A DNA stretch of 64,000 bases from Lentzea albidocapillata subsp. violacea (GTDB lineage Bacteria > Actinomycetota > Actinomycetes > Mycobacteriales > Pseudonocardiaceae), in contig NZ_FNET01000007.1 in NCBI RefSeq assembly GCF_900100275.1, forward strand, positions 280,119 through 344,118, given 5' to 3'. Both the position numbers and the translations under genes were made by a program. Numbering within the stretch: the first letter of the stretch is position 1; each line of letters opens with the position of its first letter. The notes below the pieces were generated by a model. The model worked only from the letters and a program-made list of their open reading frames with translations, made no database searches and was not told the origin of the DNA. Positions 52,192-61,534 of this stretch are shown piece after piece.

Positions 52192-52662
52192 TTGCGGAAG
52201 AGAGTTCTTGGGGTGTTGGCCGGCCTGCTCGCGACTGTGGGGTCCGCGTTCGGTGTGGCTGCCTCACCTGCGGCTGCCGACACCGTTGACCCCTGGTCCC
52301 AGTGCGGCAGCGACTACGTCGTCAAGTACAAGATCGAAATCAAGGAGAGGCAGCCGGTCGGCGATCCCGACAACATCAGCGCGGTCGGCACCCTGTGGGT
52401 CATGCGGAATCGCAGCAGCGACACGCATTGCGTGCTGACCACGAAGAAGTACCGCACTGAGCGGTGGACGGCGGCGGGGATCGGCTACGTCTCCGAGTCC
52501 GGTTATCGTGTCCTGGACGCCGACAACTACGTCGACTTCGCCGGACCGGCCTACCTGGAACGCAACGACCGGACGCTGAAGGCCTACGGTCGGGTCGGCG
52601 ACGGCAAGGTCTGGGTGCGCTGCACCACGTCCTGCTGGCTGCATGACTTCGCCTACAGCTGA
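52192..52662 (+). CDS. Small secreted protein of unknown function
   Basis: A 156-residue protein. TTG at 52192 has AAGGAGA five bases upstream, and an earlier frame from 52147 gives an implausible leader. Residues 1-30 are a signal peptide (ending AAADT). The mature protein has four cysteines (QCGSDYV, HCVL, VRCTTSCW), so two disulfides are likely, and a beta-rich pattern. I recognise no family. It is the only intact gene between the low-GC island and the STAND regulator. Confidence 0.75.
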   Translation: MRKRVLGVLAGLLATVGSAFGVAASPAAADTVDPWSQCGSDYVVKYKIEIKERQPVGDPDNISAVGTLWVMRNRSSDTHCVLTTKKYRTERWTAAGIGYVSESGYRVLDADNYVDFAGPAYLERNDRTLKAYGRVGDGKVWVRCTTSCWLHDFAYS

Positions 52663-52719
52663 CCGGCGCTCGAGCGTCTCGGTGTCCGGCACTGTGGGTG
52701 GGCACCGAGGCGCTCGCGT

Positions 52720-55299
52720 TCACGGGGTCGCCGTCGGGTCCGGCGGTGTCGGTACGCCGAGGTCGGCCCAGAGCGTGGCGGCGTGCCGGTTGCCGGCCGT
52801 CGCGGCCTCGGTGTCGCCCGTCTTCGCCCAGCACCAGGCCAGTCCTTGACGGGCACGGGACTGTTCGTACCGGAGACCGATCTCATCCGCCTGGGCGAGG
52901 GCTCGGCGGTAGTGGGCCGCGCTCTCCGTCACCTCGCCGACCATCAACAAGATGTCGGCGATGTTGTTGAGGATCTCCGCGACGAGATCCTTGACGCCGA
53001 GTTCGCGCGCCACGGCGAGTGCGTCGTTGTGCCGCTCGGTCGCTTCTTCGTACCTGGCCAGGCGACCCAGAGCCGCCCCCAGGTTCGTCAGCGCCACGCA
53101 CTGGCCGCGTCTGTCGTTCGCGGAGAGAACCTTCGTCAGAGCGGCGCCCAGGACGTCGACGGCCTGGTCCGGTCGGCCGCTCTGCGTGTACAGCCGGCCG
53201 AGCGCGATCAGCGCCGCGCCCTCCGCCCTGCCGTTCCCCATCTCGGAGGCCAGCATGAGCGATGTCGCGAGGTGGGCTTCCGCCGTCGTGTACTCGCCCT
53301 GTCTGGTGTTGATCTGACCAATCTGCCGGAGCAGCCCGGCGCACTCGATGCGGTCGTCCAGCGCCGTCGCCAGCTCGAGCGCCTGGGCGTTGTAGTGCAG
53401 GGCATCCCGGTAACGCCCGCTTCGTTCACAGGTCATCGCCAAACCGCTGAGGTTGTGCGCGTTCTCCTGCCGTTCGGCGGCCGACGCGTCATCGGACAAC
53501 GGCATCAGCGCACCGATGAAGTAGTGCTCCGCCTGGTGGTACCGGCCCGCTTGCCAATGGACGTGGCCGAGCAGGCACCGAGCCACGGCGGCACCGAACA
53601 CATCGCTGGATCGGACCGCGACGTCGAGGGCGGCTTCCGCCAGCTCGTGCGCCTCGTGGAGCCGATCGGTCTGCTGCAGGGCCCAGCTGAGGCCGCCGAG
53701 CATGTCGGCCTCCCCGATGAGGTCCGCGGCGCTTCGGGCCGCGGCGAGCGCGAGCCGGTGGCTGGAGATCCAATCCTCGAGGTGCCGACCGTGCTGGTAG
53801 AAGGGTCGCAGCCGGTTGGCGATCCGCCAGGCGTGCGGCTCCCACCCGTCGGCCGCGGCGAGCGCGATCGCGGACAGGAGGTTGGCGCGTTCGGTCTCCA
53901 GCCAGGTGAGCGCCGCGGCGGTGCCGCTCTCGAACGACGGCGCGGCACGCGCGGCGCGGGTGATCGGCTGGTGCAGCTCCCGGTGGCTGGGAGCGATCGT
54001 GCGGCAGGCGTCGACAGCGACCTGGAGCAGGTAGTCCAGCAGCCGTTGCAGTGCCGCGCGATGCTCCTCCGGGTCCTGCTCGGACTCGGCGAGGGTCCGC
54101 GCATGTTGCCTGAGCAGGTCGTGGAGGTGGTAGCGGCCAGCGACAGACTGAGCGAGCAGGTGCATGTCGAGGAGATCTTCGAGCACGCGGTCCGTGGCAG
54201 CGGGTTGGAGGTCCAGCAGTGCCGATGCGGAGTACGTGTCGAAGGTCGTCATCGGCTGCGCGCCGAGGAGCCGGAAGGAGCGCCGGAGGTTCGGTGGTAG
54301 CTGGCGGTAGGACACCGCGAACGCCGCGGCGACGCTGTGGTCACCGACGGTCAGCTCGGCGAGGGAATCGCCTTGTTCGCCGAGCCGAGTGAGCAGATCA
54401 CGGGGCGTCCAGGCCGGTCGGTGCCGGAGCCGAGCCGCGGCGATCTTGATGGCCAGTGGCAGGTGTGCACACCGGTCGACGATGTCGTCCAGCAGCGGTT
54501 CGGCCGGATCGACCCCGCTGACCTGGGCGAACAGTGTTCTGCTGGCTACCGGGGACAGACTGGTGAGCGAGATCGGCACCGCGCCTTCCACGGAGAGCAG
54601 CCTGCGGCGGCTGGTGATCAAGATGAGGCACGCGCCAGCATGCGGCAACAACGAGCGGACCTGGTCGTCGTCGGCCGCGTTGTCCAGCACGACCAGCGCG
54701 CGCAGATCGGCGGTCTCGTGGCGCCACAACGCGGCCCGGTGCAGCGGGTCCGCCGGGATGTGTTCACCGGGTATGCCGATCTGGCGCAGGAGGAGGACCA
54801 ACGCTGCCTCCGGTTCGAGCGGCCGCTCACCCGGAGTCGACCCACGAAGATCGACGAAGAGCTGCCCGTCCGGAAAGCGCGAGGTGATGGCGTGGGCGAG
54901 ATGGACCGCGAAGGCGGTCTTGCCCGCGCCCGCCATGCCGTCGATGCCGCACACCACGCCGTCGACGCCGTCGATCAGCTCGAGGACCGTCGCGATCTCG
55001 CCGGCCCGCCCGATGAAGCCCGCAGTGGCGCGGGGCAGGAAGTTCCGGTTGACCAGTGGAACGAACGCCGTAGGCCGTCCACCGCGGTAGTGCTCGATCA
55101 GCGCCGTACGCTCCGGCGGCTGCAGCGACAAGGCGTCGGCCAACGCATCGAGCGATCCGCGCCGAGGACGCGCCACCCGCCCGCGTTCGATGTTGCTTAT
55201 GTTGCGCACGCTCAGTCCCGAGCGCTCGGCCAGCTCCTCCTGACTCAGCCCGGCCGACAGCCGAGCGGCCAGCAACGGTGAGCCGGACGGTGTCCCCAT
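52720..55299 (-). CDS. STAND regulator: XRE HTH, NB-ARC ATPase and TPR domain
   Basis: An 859-residue signal-transduction ATPase. An XRE-type HTH occupies 7-62 (LSAGLSQEELAERSGLSVRN). The NB-ARC domain runs about 90-400 with Walker A GMAGAGKT at 121-128 and a Walker B-like LVVLDNA near 215. C-terminal TPR-like helical repeats span about 430-840. Such proteins are ATP-driven transcription switches that oligomerise upon binding a ligand through the repeats. Many actinomycetes carry several, often beside secreted or biosynthetic genes. It abuts an antiporter pseudogene at its start. Confidence 0.9.
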   Translation of the reverse strand: MGTPSGSPLLAARLSAGLSQEELAERSGLSVRNISNIERGRVARPRRGSLDALADALSLQPPERTALIEHYRGGRPTAFVPLVNRNFLPRATAGFIGRAGEIATVLELIDGVDGVVCGIDGMAGAGKTAFAVHLAHAITSRFPDGQLFVDLRGSTPGERPLEPEAALVLLLRQIGIPGEHIPADPLHRAALWRHETADLRALVVLDNAADDDQVRSLLPHAGACLILITSRRRLLSVEGAVPISLTSLSPVASRTLFAQVSGVDPAEPLLDDIVDRCAHLPLAIKIAAARLRHRPAWTPRDLLTRLGEQGDSLAELTVGDHSVAAAFAVSYRQLPPNLRRSFRLLGAQPMTTFDTYSASALLDLQPAATDRVLEDLLDMHLLAQSVAGRYHLHDLLRQHARTLAESEQDPEEHRAALQRLLDYLLQVAVDACRTIAPSHRELHQPITRAARAAPSFESGTAAALTWLETERANLLSAIALAAADGWEPHAWRIANRLRPFYQHGRHLEDWISSHRLALAAARSAADLIGEADMLGGLSWALQQTDRLHEAHELAEAALDVAVRSSDVFGAAVARCLLGHVHWQAGRYHQAEHYFIGALMPLSDDASAAERQENAHNLSGLAMTCERSGRYRDALHYNAQALELATALDDRIECAGLLRQIGQINTRQGEYTTAEAHLATSLMLASEMGNGRAEGAALIALGRLYTQSGRPDQAVDVLGAALTKVLSANDRRGQCVALTNLGAALGRLARYEEATERHNDALAVARELGVKDLVAEILNNIADILLMVGEVTESAAHYRRALAQADEIGLRYEQSRARQGLAWCWAKTGDTEAATAGNRHAATLWADLGVPTPPDPTATP

Positions 55300-55310
55300 G
55301 ACGGCGAATT

Positions 55311-55839
55311 CTACGAGTTTGTGTCGTATCCCGTGCCCGCAATCGCCGCGACAGCCGTGCGCAGCAGCACAAGCGCCGTCGCGTCGTTGACCAGCTCCTC
55401 ACCCTCCACGATCGTGACGAGCCTCGGCGGCAACCCCAGCCGCTTGCCGATCGACGTCGTCGCCACCGCGTCCGGAGGGCTGATCACCGCGCCGAGCGCC
55501 ACCGCCGCCGCGAACCCGATCCCCGGAAGCAGCCACCAGATCAGCAGGACCGTACCGAACGCCGACCCGACGACCAGCAGCACCGACAGCGAGCTGATCA
55601 CCTTGAAGTTCCTGCGGAAGTCCATCACGGGAACGTTCACCGCCGCCGAGTAGAGGATCGGCGGCAGCACGATCACCAGGACCCACTCGGGTTCGACGAA
55701 CACCTGCGGCGCGCCCGGCAGCTGACTGCACGCCCATGCCGACGATCACCAGCAACACCGGCGCCGCGACAGCCAGCTGCGGTGCGACTTACGAGACAGC
55801 CACGATGATCAGCACCGCCACCACGGCGAGCAAGACCAT
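55311..55839 (-). pseudogene. CPA1-type Na+/H+ antiporter, truncated and frameshifted
   Basis: From ATG 55839 the frame runs VLLAVVAVLIIVAV and then hits an in-frame TAA, resuming VAPQLAVAAPVLLVIVGMGV. A one-base insertion near 55730 shifts the frame before VEPEWVLVIVLPPILYSAAV, which continues with LGAVISPPDAVATTSI and EGEELVNDATAL to a stop at 55311. The CPA1 motifs are present, but only the first third of the protein remains. One stop, one frameshift and a 3' truncation make it nonfunctional. Confidence 0.8.
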
Positions 55840-56095
55840 CTCCTGCAGGCGTGCAGTCTGGCCGATCATGCTCGGCCTGGCCGGACGAGCGGCATCGGGT
55901 GGCGGTGGTCACCGTCGTGGGCCGGCGCCGACAGGGCGGGCTCCGCTGCCGGCCACCCGCCCAGATTCTGCTTCTCGTGCCAAGATCTTGGCGAAGTGCC
56001 GGGCGGATTGCCGGTTGGCTTTCCTGGTGTCCTCGGCGTGCCGGTGGTTTCCTCCGGGGACCACTGACGCGTGACTGCGGGGAGTTTGATCCACC
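55840..56095. other. Intergenic region with no recognised gene
   Basis: About 256 bases between the antiporter remnant and the secreted propeller protein. No domain or strong site was seen. Confidence 0.35.
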
Positions 56096-57154
56096 ATGAG
56101 GCGAACGATCGTGGCGCTGGCCGCAGGCGCCCTGGCGACAGCACTGGTCGCTGGAGCGCCGGTGCGCGCCGAGGAGCCATCGCGGCCCTGGTACAAGGCC
56201 GACGTGGCGATGAACTGCCACGACCAACCGGCCGGTTCGGCGCCGTTCTACCACGGCCCGTCGGCCTCGGTGCAGTACGACAACCGGTTCGATGCCGGTC
56301 ACGTCGTGCCGGACGGCCTGCTCGACCGGTACGTGCCGCAAGGCCTGGCGACCTGGCCGGACTGGGGTCCTGACGGTCAGGACCTGGTGGTGTTGTCCGC
56401 GTACCGGGCCGGCGAGCCCGCCGCGCTGGTCGGGCTGAAACCGGGTAGCGGCCAGACTCGGCTGGTCACCATGCCGGAGAACAAGTCGCACGCCGGTGGG
56501 GTCGCCGTCGTCAACGGCTGGCTGTTCGTGTCCGGGCCGACGTCCGCCCACGGGCACCCCACCGTGCAGCGCTACCCGCTCGGCGCGGTGCGTACGGCGC
56601 TGGCGACCGGCAACCCGCTCTGGCGGGCGGACGGCCACTTCCACGAGTTCACCATGGGCGAGGACGAGCTGAAGCCGTCGTTCCTCAGCTCCTACGGCGA
56701 CACGCTCTACGTCGGTACCTTCGACTCCGACCACCGCAACCGCATGCATCGGTTCACCGTCAAGAACGACGGCACGCTCGATCGCGTCGGCGGCCCGGAC
56801 GACTGGATCCAGGTTCCGCTGAAGACCCAGGGGCTCACCGTGACCGGTGAGCACTACATCTACAGCACCTCGCACGGTTCGGACGCCCGAAGCAACATCT
56901 ACGTGGTACGCAAGGGGTACAAGCTCCTCGACAACGCCAAGACGGCGGGCGACGCCACCTGCTTCCGGGCGCCGAGCATGTCCGAGGGGATCACCGACAG
57001 CGACGGGCGGATCTACCTCGTCTATGAGTCGGGCTCGTACAAGTACCGCACCGACGAGTGCGACAAGCCGCAGCCGTTCGAGGGGGACTGCACCCTGAAC
57101 ATCATCGACCACCTGCACCGGACGACCGTTTCGCAGCTGACCTCGATGACCTGA
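56096..57154 (+). CDS. Secreted beta-propeller-like protein beside a WXG100 pair
   Basis: A 352-residue protein. Residues 1-25 are a signal peptide (ending VRA). The mature part shows propeller-like repeats (YVPQGLATWPDWGPDGQDLVVLS, GGVAVVNGWLFVSGP, SFLSSYGDTLYVGTF) and cysteines near the ends. I do not recognise a specific enzyme family. It is followed 28 bases later by the WXG100-like pair, so the three genes form one probable operon, and it may be an extracellular partner of the secreted DUF6973 protein. Confidence 0.8.
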   Translation: MRRTIVALAAGALATALVAGAPVRAEEPSRPWYKADVAMNCHDQPAGSAPFYHGPSASVQYDNRFDAGHVVPDGLLDRYVPQGLATWPDWGPDGQDLVVLSAYRAGEPAALVGLKPGSGQTRLVTMPENKSHAGGVAVVNGWLFVSGPTSAHGHPTVQRYPLGAVRTALATGNPLWRADGHFHEFTMGEDELKPSFLSSYGDTLYVGTFDSDHRNRMHRFTVKNDGTLDRVGGPDDWIQVPLKTQGLTVTGEHYIYSTSHGSDARSNIYVVRKGYKLLDNAKTAGDATCFRAPSMSEGITDSDGRIYLVYESGSYKYRTDECDKPQPFEGDCTLNIIDHLHRTTVSQLTSMT

Positions 57155-57182
57155 TCCACAGCAGCGACGGCAAGGGACCAAC

Positions 57183-57461
57183 GTGAGTTTCGAGGTGGAG
57201 CCGCAGGCGCTGCGGCGTTCGGCCGGCGCCGCGCGGGAGGTGGCCGCGGTCGCGCGCAGGCTGCGGTTCGACGCGGTAGGCGACATCGCGGCAGGCCTGC
57301 CGGGCTCGATGTCGAGCGAGGCGGCCCCGCGGGCGGAGGAGCACCTGCGCGCCGACGCCGACGCATCGGCGGACAACATGATTGCCTACGCGGGGAACCT
57401 GGACGCGTCCGCCGAGGCGTACGAGGCGACCGACCACGACGCTGGGGAGAGGCTCAGCTGA
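57183..57461 (+). CDS. WXG100-like small ESX-type protein
   Basis: A 92-residue all-helical protein starting at GTG 57183. It reads FEVEPQALRRSAGAAREVA with a helix-turn-helix hairpin and a C-terminal acidic tail, resembling WXG100/ESX-associated proteins and TIGR-type small partners. It lacks a clear WXG triplet, which is common in actinobacterial relatives. Its stop shares one base with the next start (TGATG), so translation is coupled. It should form a helical bundle with the N-terminus of the DUF6973 protein for type VII secretion. Confidence 0.7.
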   Translation: MSFEVEPQALRRSAGAAREVAAVARRLRFDAVGDIAAGLPGSMSSEAAPRAEEHLRADADASADNMIAYAGNLDASAEAYEATDHDAGERLS

Positions 57462-58612
57462 TGATCATCTGGGAGCAGATCAGCCGCTGGGATCCCAAGC
57501 CGGTGGGTGCCGCGGCCGACCAGGTCGTCACCGCCCGGAACAACCTGGTCGGCTGTCAGAGCGCGGTCGACGCCGCCGAGGTCAAGGACTGGCACGGAGA
57601 CGCCGCGGACCGGTCGCGGCGGGCCCTGGCCCGGCACCGCGAGGACCTGGAACTGCTGGCCGCCCGGCTCGGCGCGCTCGCTGAGCGCTTGGACGTCACC
57701 GAATCCGATCTACGGGCGCTCAGAGACGGCATTGCCGAGACCGACGCGATGGCCGCGCGCCATGGCTTTCGGATAGAGGGCCGGGAGGTGCTCGACGCGC
57801 AGGGCCGCGCCCAGGGCGACGGGGTCCTGCGAGAGCTGACCAAGGAGATGATCACCTCCCAGGTGACAGCACTGCTGGTCGCGGCCGAGGACGTCGACCA
57901 GGACCTGTACGCCGTGCTGCACGGGATCCGCGCCATCACCGGCCAGGACGCCGGAACCCTCTCCGACGCCGCCGACAGCGGGCGGAAACAGGTCGAGCTG
58001 GCCGAGATCCTGGAGGACTATCAGACCGCTGAGGAAGGCCAGGTGTGGTTCCGGGTGCCGGACCTCAGCCTGACCGACCTGCCGGGATTCCACGAGCAGC
58101 TCGTCACCGACACCGAGGCGCGAATGCTCGACGACCTGAAGCCGTGGGAACTCAAGGCGATGGCGGGCATCCGTGAGAGCAGTGGCGCCGTGGCGCACGA
58201 GCGGTACCCGGACCTGGCAGCGGGGGAGAACGAGGTCCGGGACCGCAGCCACGCCAACGCCTTCAAACACGCCTACTGGAACGCCCTCATGGTGCGGCAG
58301 TTCGGTCCAGAGTGGACCGAGGAATACGCGACCGCGCACGAGGCGATCCCTGGCAACCAGGCGAACAACGAGGCGATGGACCTGTACAACAACGAGGTCG
58401 GCAGGCGGATCGCCACGGAGAACCCGGACGCGTCACCTGCCGAGCTCGCCGACCTCATCCAGCAGGCCGAACGCGACGGCGAACTGGTCGTCCTCGACGA
58501 GGGCGGGCGGCTGCGCCACACCGACGGTGTCGAGCACGGCCAGACCGACGAGCCCAAGGGGCCGACCCGCGTCGATCCCTATCCGGGCCGGGAAACCTAC
58601 GACCCGTGGTGA
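57461..58612 (+). CDS. WXG100-like N-terminus with DUF6973 domain
   Basis: A 383-residue protein. Residues 1-100 resemble a WXG100/LXG-like coiled hairpin (ISRWDPKPVGAAADQVV, KDWHGDAADRSRRAL). The middle is helical. The C-terminal domain (about 225-345) matches DUF6973: HANAFKHAYWNAL near 264-276 and AMDLYNNEVGRRI near 306, with several conserved His, Asn and Glu residues. The layout of an ESX-type head and a small C-terminal domain is that of secreted effectors or toxins. No immunity gene is obvious directly downstream. Function of DUF6973 is not established. Confidence 0.78.
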   Translation: MIIWEQISRWDPKPVGAAADQVVTARNNLVGCQSAVDAAEVKDWHGDAADRSRRALARHREDLELLAARLGALAERLDVTESDLRALRDGIAETDAMAARHGFRIEGREVLDAQGRAQGDGVLRELTKEMITSQVTALLVAAEDVDQDLYAVLHGIRAITGQDAGTLSDAADSGRKQVELAEILEDYQTAEEGQVWFRVPDLSLTDLPGFHEQLVTDTEARMLDDLKPWELKAMAGIRESSGAVAHERYPDLAAGENEVRDRSHANAFKHAYWNALMVRQFGPEWTEEYATAHEAIPGNQANNEAMDLYNNEVGRRIATENPDASPAELADLIQQAERDGELVVLDEGGRLRHTDGVEHGQTDEPKGPTRVDPYPGRETYDPW

Positions 58613-58988
58613 CCGAGGGCCGCCCGGCCAGGCTCACGATCCGCCGGTGCCGTTCCGTGCCGCGGCGCAGCGGCTGAGCCCGCGCTGGGCCCTGGCACCG
58701 CTCGCTGCCGGTCACATCTCCGGTCGCGAGACAGGTCTCCCCCGGCGTTGTTGAGGATCTCCGAGACGAGATCGACGGCCTCGAACTCCTCGGCCACGAT
58801 GACGCGTCCCCAGGTGTTGTGCGCGGTGATCGCGACCGCGGTGCGCAAGGCGCTCGGTGGCGCCGTCTGAGCTTCGCGCCGTCCCGCGATCGGTTCGAAT
58901 GCTCCAGATGGGTGTTGCGGGTGTCTGAAGGTGGGGTTCGCTCCGCGGCCCATCGTGAGGGGAAGCCGCGTACGGTAACGATGTATCC
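58613..58988. other. Gap holding a STAND-regulator fragment
   Basis: The minus-strand frame around 58741-58870 reads HNTWGRVIVAEEFEAVDL and SEILNNAGG, similar to the TPR part of the STAND regulator at 52720. It has no start or full domain. The rest of the gap shows nothing recognisable. Confidence 0.4.
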
Positions 58989-59540
58989 GTGATGGAAATT
59001 CTTCAGGTGGCAGAACGTAATCGCCGGCGCGCGCTCACGTCGATCGCCGTGGTCGTGCTCACGATAGGCTGGTTATCGCCGCAGGTGGCGCACGCCGAGA
59101 CCGGTGACCTGACGTGCACCGGCAACTTCCAGTTCGACTTCAGCCCGCCATTGACGGCCACGAGCACGACGGCCGACGCCGTGGTCGGCGGTGGCCTGGT
59201 GAACTGCCAGTCACCGAACGGCAGGTACACGCGGCTGAAGTCCGGCGTCAGGACCGGCGAAGGGACCGCGACGCGCCACTTCGGCGACCAGTGCGCCCCG
59301 GTGATGACGATCGTCGAGAAGGCGGTCCTGACCTGGAACACCGGCGAGAAGAGCAAGTTCGACATCACCGTCAACACCGACCCGTCAGCGGGCCGGGTGA
59401 CGATCAGCGCGATCTTCACCAGCGGTCCGCTCGCCGGTGACACGGCCAACGCCTATCCACTCGTCCATCCCAACCCGGACTGCGCCACGATCGGTCTGGC
59501 GCAGCTGACATCCGAGGCCCTTCAGGTTTTCTGGGAGTGA
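58989..59540 (+). CDS. Secreted protein of unknown function
   Basis: A 183-residue protein with a long, basic N-terminus, a hydrophobic stretch (ALTSIAVVVLTIGWL) and a signal cleavage after AHA. The mature part has a beta-rich pattern and five cysteines (LTCTGNF, NCQSPNG, QCAPV, DCAT). It resembles small secreted actinobacterial beta-sandwich proteins, but I assign no family. The ATG is preceded by a weak site. Confidence 0.7.
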   Translation: MMEILQVAERNRRRALTSIAVVVLTIGWLSPQVAHAETGDLTCTGNFQFDFSPPLTATSTTADAVVGGGLVNCQSPNGRYTRLKSGVRTGEGTATRHFGDQCAPVMTIVEKAVLTWNTGEKSKFDITVNTDPSAGRVTISAIFTSGPLAGDTANAYPLVHPNPDCATIGLAQLTSEALQVFWE

Positions 59541-59609
59541 GCTGAGCGGAGACGTCGCGCGGGATACCGTTCCGCATCGTTGCGGGCAGGCGGTTCGGCG
59601 GAGGCGCGA

Positions 59610-60305
59610 GTGGGGACGAACGTGGTACCGGTGCTGGCTGCGGCGGTGTCCGTGACGGGTGCGGTCGTCACCGTGCTGCTCGGCGCGATCCTCGAGCGGC
59701 GGCGCAGCCGGACGCAGCGGCGGGTGCGGTTGCGGCATGTGGCGAGCCGGTACAGCGTGCCGTTGCTGCAGGCGGCGCACTCGTTGCGTGCCAGGCTGGG
59801 AAACACCGTCGCCGAGCAGATCAGCGAGTTCCGTGAGGGCCCGGACCGGTTCGGCGACTACGCCCGTTACGAGAGCCTGTACCGCCTGGCCAGGTACCTG
59901 TGCATCGTGCAGATCATGTGGCGTGAGGTGGACTTCCTGGACTTCGGGCGCCGCAGGCACAACCGGGAGCTGATCAAGCGGCTGGTCGCCGTCGGCGGCG
60001 CGCTGTCGGACCGCACGACGGGCCGGCTGCTGGTGCTGGGCGGCGAGCAGCGCGCACTCGGGGATCTGATGATCGACCCGGACGGCCCGCCGCGGTGCCT
60101 GACCTATCCGCAGTTCCGCGACAGGATGCGGGACGAGCGGTTCGCGGCCTGGTTTCAGCCGCTGCTCGACGACATCGACGCGGTGGTCGGCGGCGAGCCT
60201 GTTCCCGCCCGGCACGCCCACGTGGTCAAGGCGCTGGGCGAGCTGACCGAGTTCCTGGATCGGCGCAGGATCGGCATGCCGTGGGGTGACGAAGCAGCCG
60301 GGTAG
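59610..60305 (+). CDS. Membrane-anchored hypothetical protein
   Basis: A 231-residue protein. GTG at 59610 is chosen because GGAGG lies six bases upstream. One membrane helix (VVPVLAAAVSVTGAVVTVLL) is followed by an Arg-rich stop-transfer (ERRRSRTQRRVRLR) and a cytoplasmic helical domain (YESLYRLARYLCIVQIMW). No family is recognised. It follows the secreted protein gene after 69 bases on the same strand. Confidence 0.7.
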   Translation: MGTNVVPVLAAAVSVTGAVVTVLLGAILERRRSRTQRRVRLRHVASRYSVPLLQAAHSLRARLGNTVAEQISEFREGPDRFGDYARYESLYRLARYLCIVQIMWREVDFLDFGRRRHNRELIKRLVAVGGALSDRTTGRLLVLGGEQRALGDLMIDPDGPPRCLTYPQFRDRMRDERFAAWFQPLLDDIDAVVGGEPVPARHAHVVKALGELTEFLDRRRIGMPWGDEAAG

Positions 60306-60397
60306 TACGAACCTCGTCCCGGATTCGCCGGTATCGGTTCTCGCGGTCATTTACCGTCGCGGCTGTCCGGACGGCCCTGGTGAAGCGAGGTGGCTCG

Positions 60398-60800
60398 ATG
60401 ACCGCCTTCGACCTGCGGATAGGTCTGCTGGGCCCGTTCCGGGTGATGCTCGCCGGTCGTGAGATCGAGGTATCCAGCGAGTACCGGCGCGCCCAGCTGG
60501 CCGCCTTGGCACTGTGGCTTGGGTTACCGGCGGGCGCGTTGGGCGGTGCTGGCGTGTCGCGCCGTGGTGGGGTTGGTGGTGGCCGCACGGTCGTGATCAC
60601 CAACCGCCAGAGCGTGCGGTGACACTCGGTGGCCGAGTCGTCTTGCAGACGCCTGCCGGTCGGTGGGTGATCTGAGCCGCGCGATCCCGTTGTGCGAGGC
60701 CACCTTCGCCGACTGCGAACGGGTGTTTGGTCATGAGCATCTAACAACGAAGTCGTCCGCTCGAGTTTGGCGTCCTGCGCGACTAGCTTGTCGCTCGCGC
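60398..60800 (+). pseudogene. SARP/STAND regulator remnants
   Basis: Two fragments of one class of regulator. FDLRIGLLGPFRVMLAGREI (near 60400) is the start of a SARP/BTAD domain. GDLSRAIPLCEATFADCERV (near 60665) is a TPR unit from such a protein. Between them lie broken frames, and no ATPase remains. Confidence 0.55.
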
Positions 60801-60940
60801 GCCAGTGAGCACCGTCAACGTCCCGCCTTGGGCATGAGAGCGCGCTTCGGTGAGAGAACTGTGCGCGCTAGATGATCAGGTGATCTTTAGCGTTCAGATG
60901 CGCGGAAGTGGTCAAGTGTGCGCGGAAGCTACATTGGTGA

Positions 60941-61525
60941 CTACCTCGCTGGACGGGTCGCACCGGCGTAATCATCGCCGTTGTAGCGGTAGCCGTCGAC
61001 CTGCACCGGTTGTCCGAACGTCGGCGCATTGATCATCCTGTCTTGGCCGAGGTAGAGGCCGACGTGGTGGATGTTGCCCGGAGTACCGTAGAAGACGAGG
61101 TCGCCAGGCAGCAAAGGTTGACCTGCAGCGACACGTGGCCCTTTGTCGAACTGTTCCTGAGCGGTGCGGGGCAGCGTCACCCCGGCGGCTGCGTACGCGG
61201 CTTTGGTCAGCCCGGAGCAGTCGAAGCCCGCGTGGCCTGCGGCAGGGCCGTTTCCGCCCCACACATAAGGCAGTCCCAGCTGTCTGCAGGCGTAGGTGAT
61301 CGCGGCCAGAGAGACGGCGTTGGGCGCTTGAACGGTATTGCACTGACCGGTTCCGAGGCTGGCCGCTGCCGCTTCCGCGTACTTGGCCGCTTGTTCGAGG
61401 ACCATGTCGACGTACCAGTTGGCGTGGTTGTAGGAGAAGATTGCCGCGCGCAGGTCGCCTCGGTGATAGGACGTTCCTATGTGGACAGACAACTTGGGGG
61501 TCGTCTTGTCCGAGGTGGGGTTCAC
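60941..61525 (-). CDS. NlpC/P60 peptidoglycan hydrolase, truncated front
   Basis: A 194-residue protein starting at GTG 61525. Residues about 85-194 are a complete NlpC/P60 domain: GFDCSGLTKAAY (catalytic Cys), LLPGDLVFYG and HHVGLYLG (catalytic His). Residues about 24-55 (DLRAAIFSYNHANWYVDMVL) are the C-terminal end of a lytic transglycosylase domain, whose main part is missing. Full-length bifunctional enzymes of this kind occur in actinobacterial conjugative elements. The first 22 residues look unrelated, so the gene is probably cut and may lack a signal for export. Confidence 0.7.
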   Translation of the reverse strand: MNPTSDKTTPKLSVHIGTSYHRGDLRAAIFSYNHANWYVDMVLEQAAKYAEAAAASLGTGQCNTVQAPNAVSLAAITYACRQLGLPYVWGGNGPAAGHAGFDCSGLTKAAYAAAGVTLPRTAQEQFDKGPRVAAGQPLLPGDLVFYGTPGNIHHVGLYLGQDRMINAPTFGQPVQVDGYRYNGDDYAGATRPAR

Positions 61526-61534
61526 AATGTAGTC

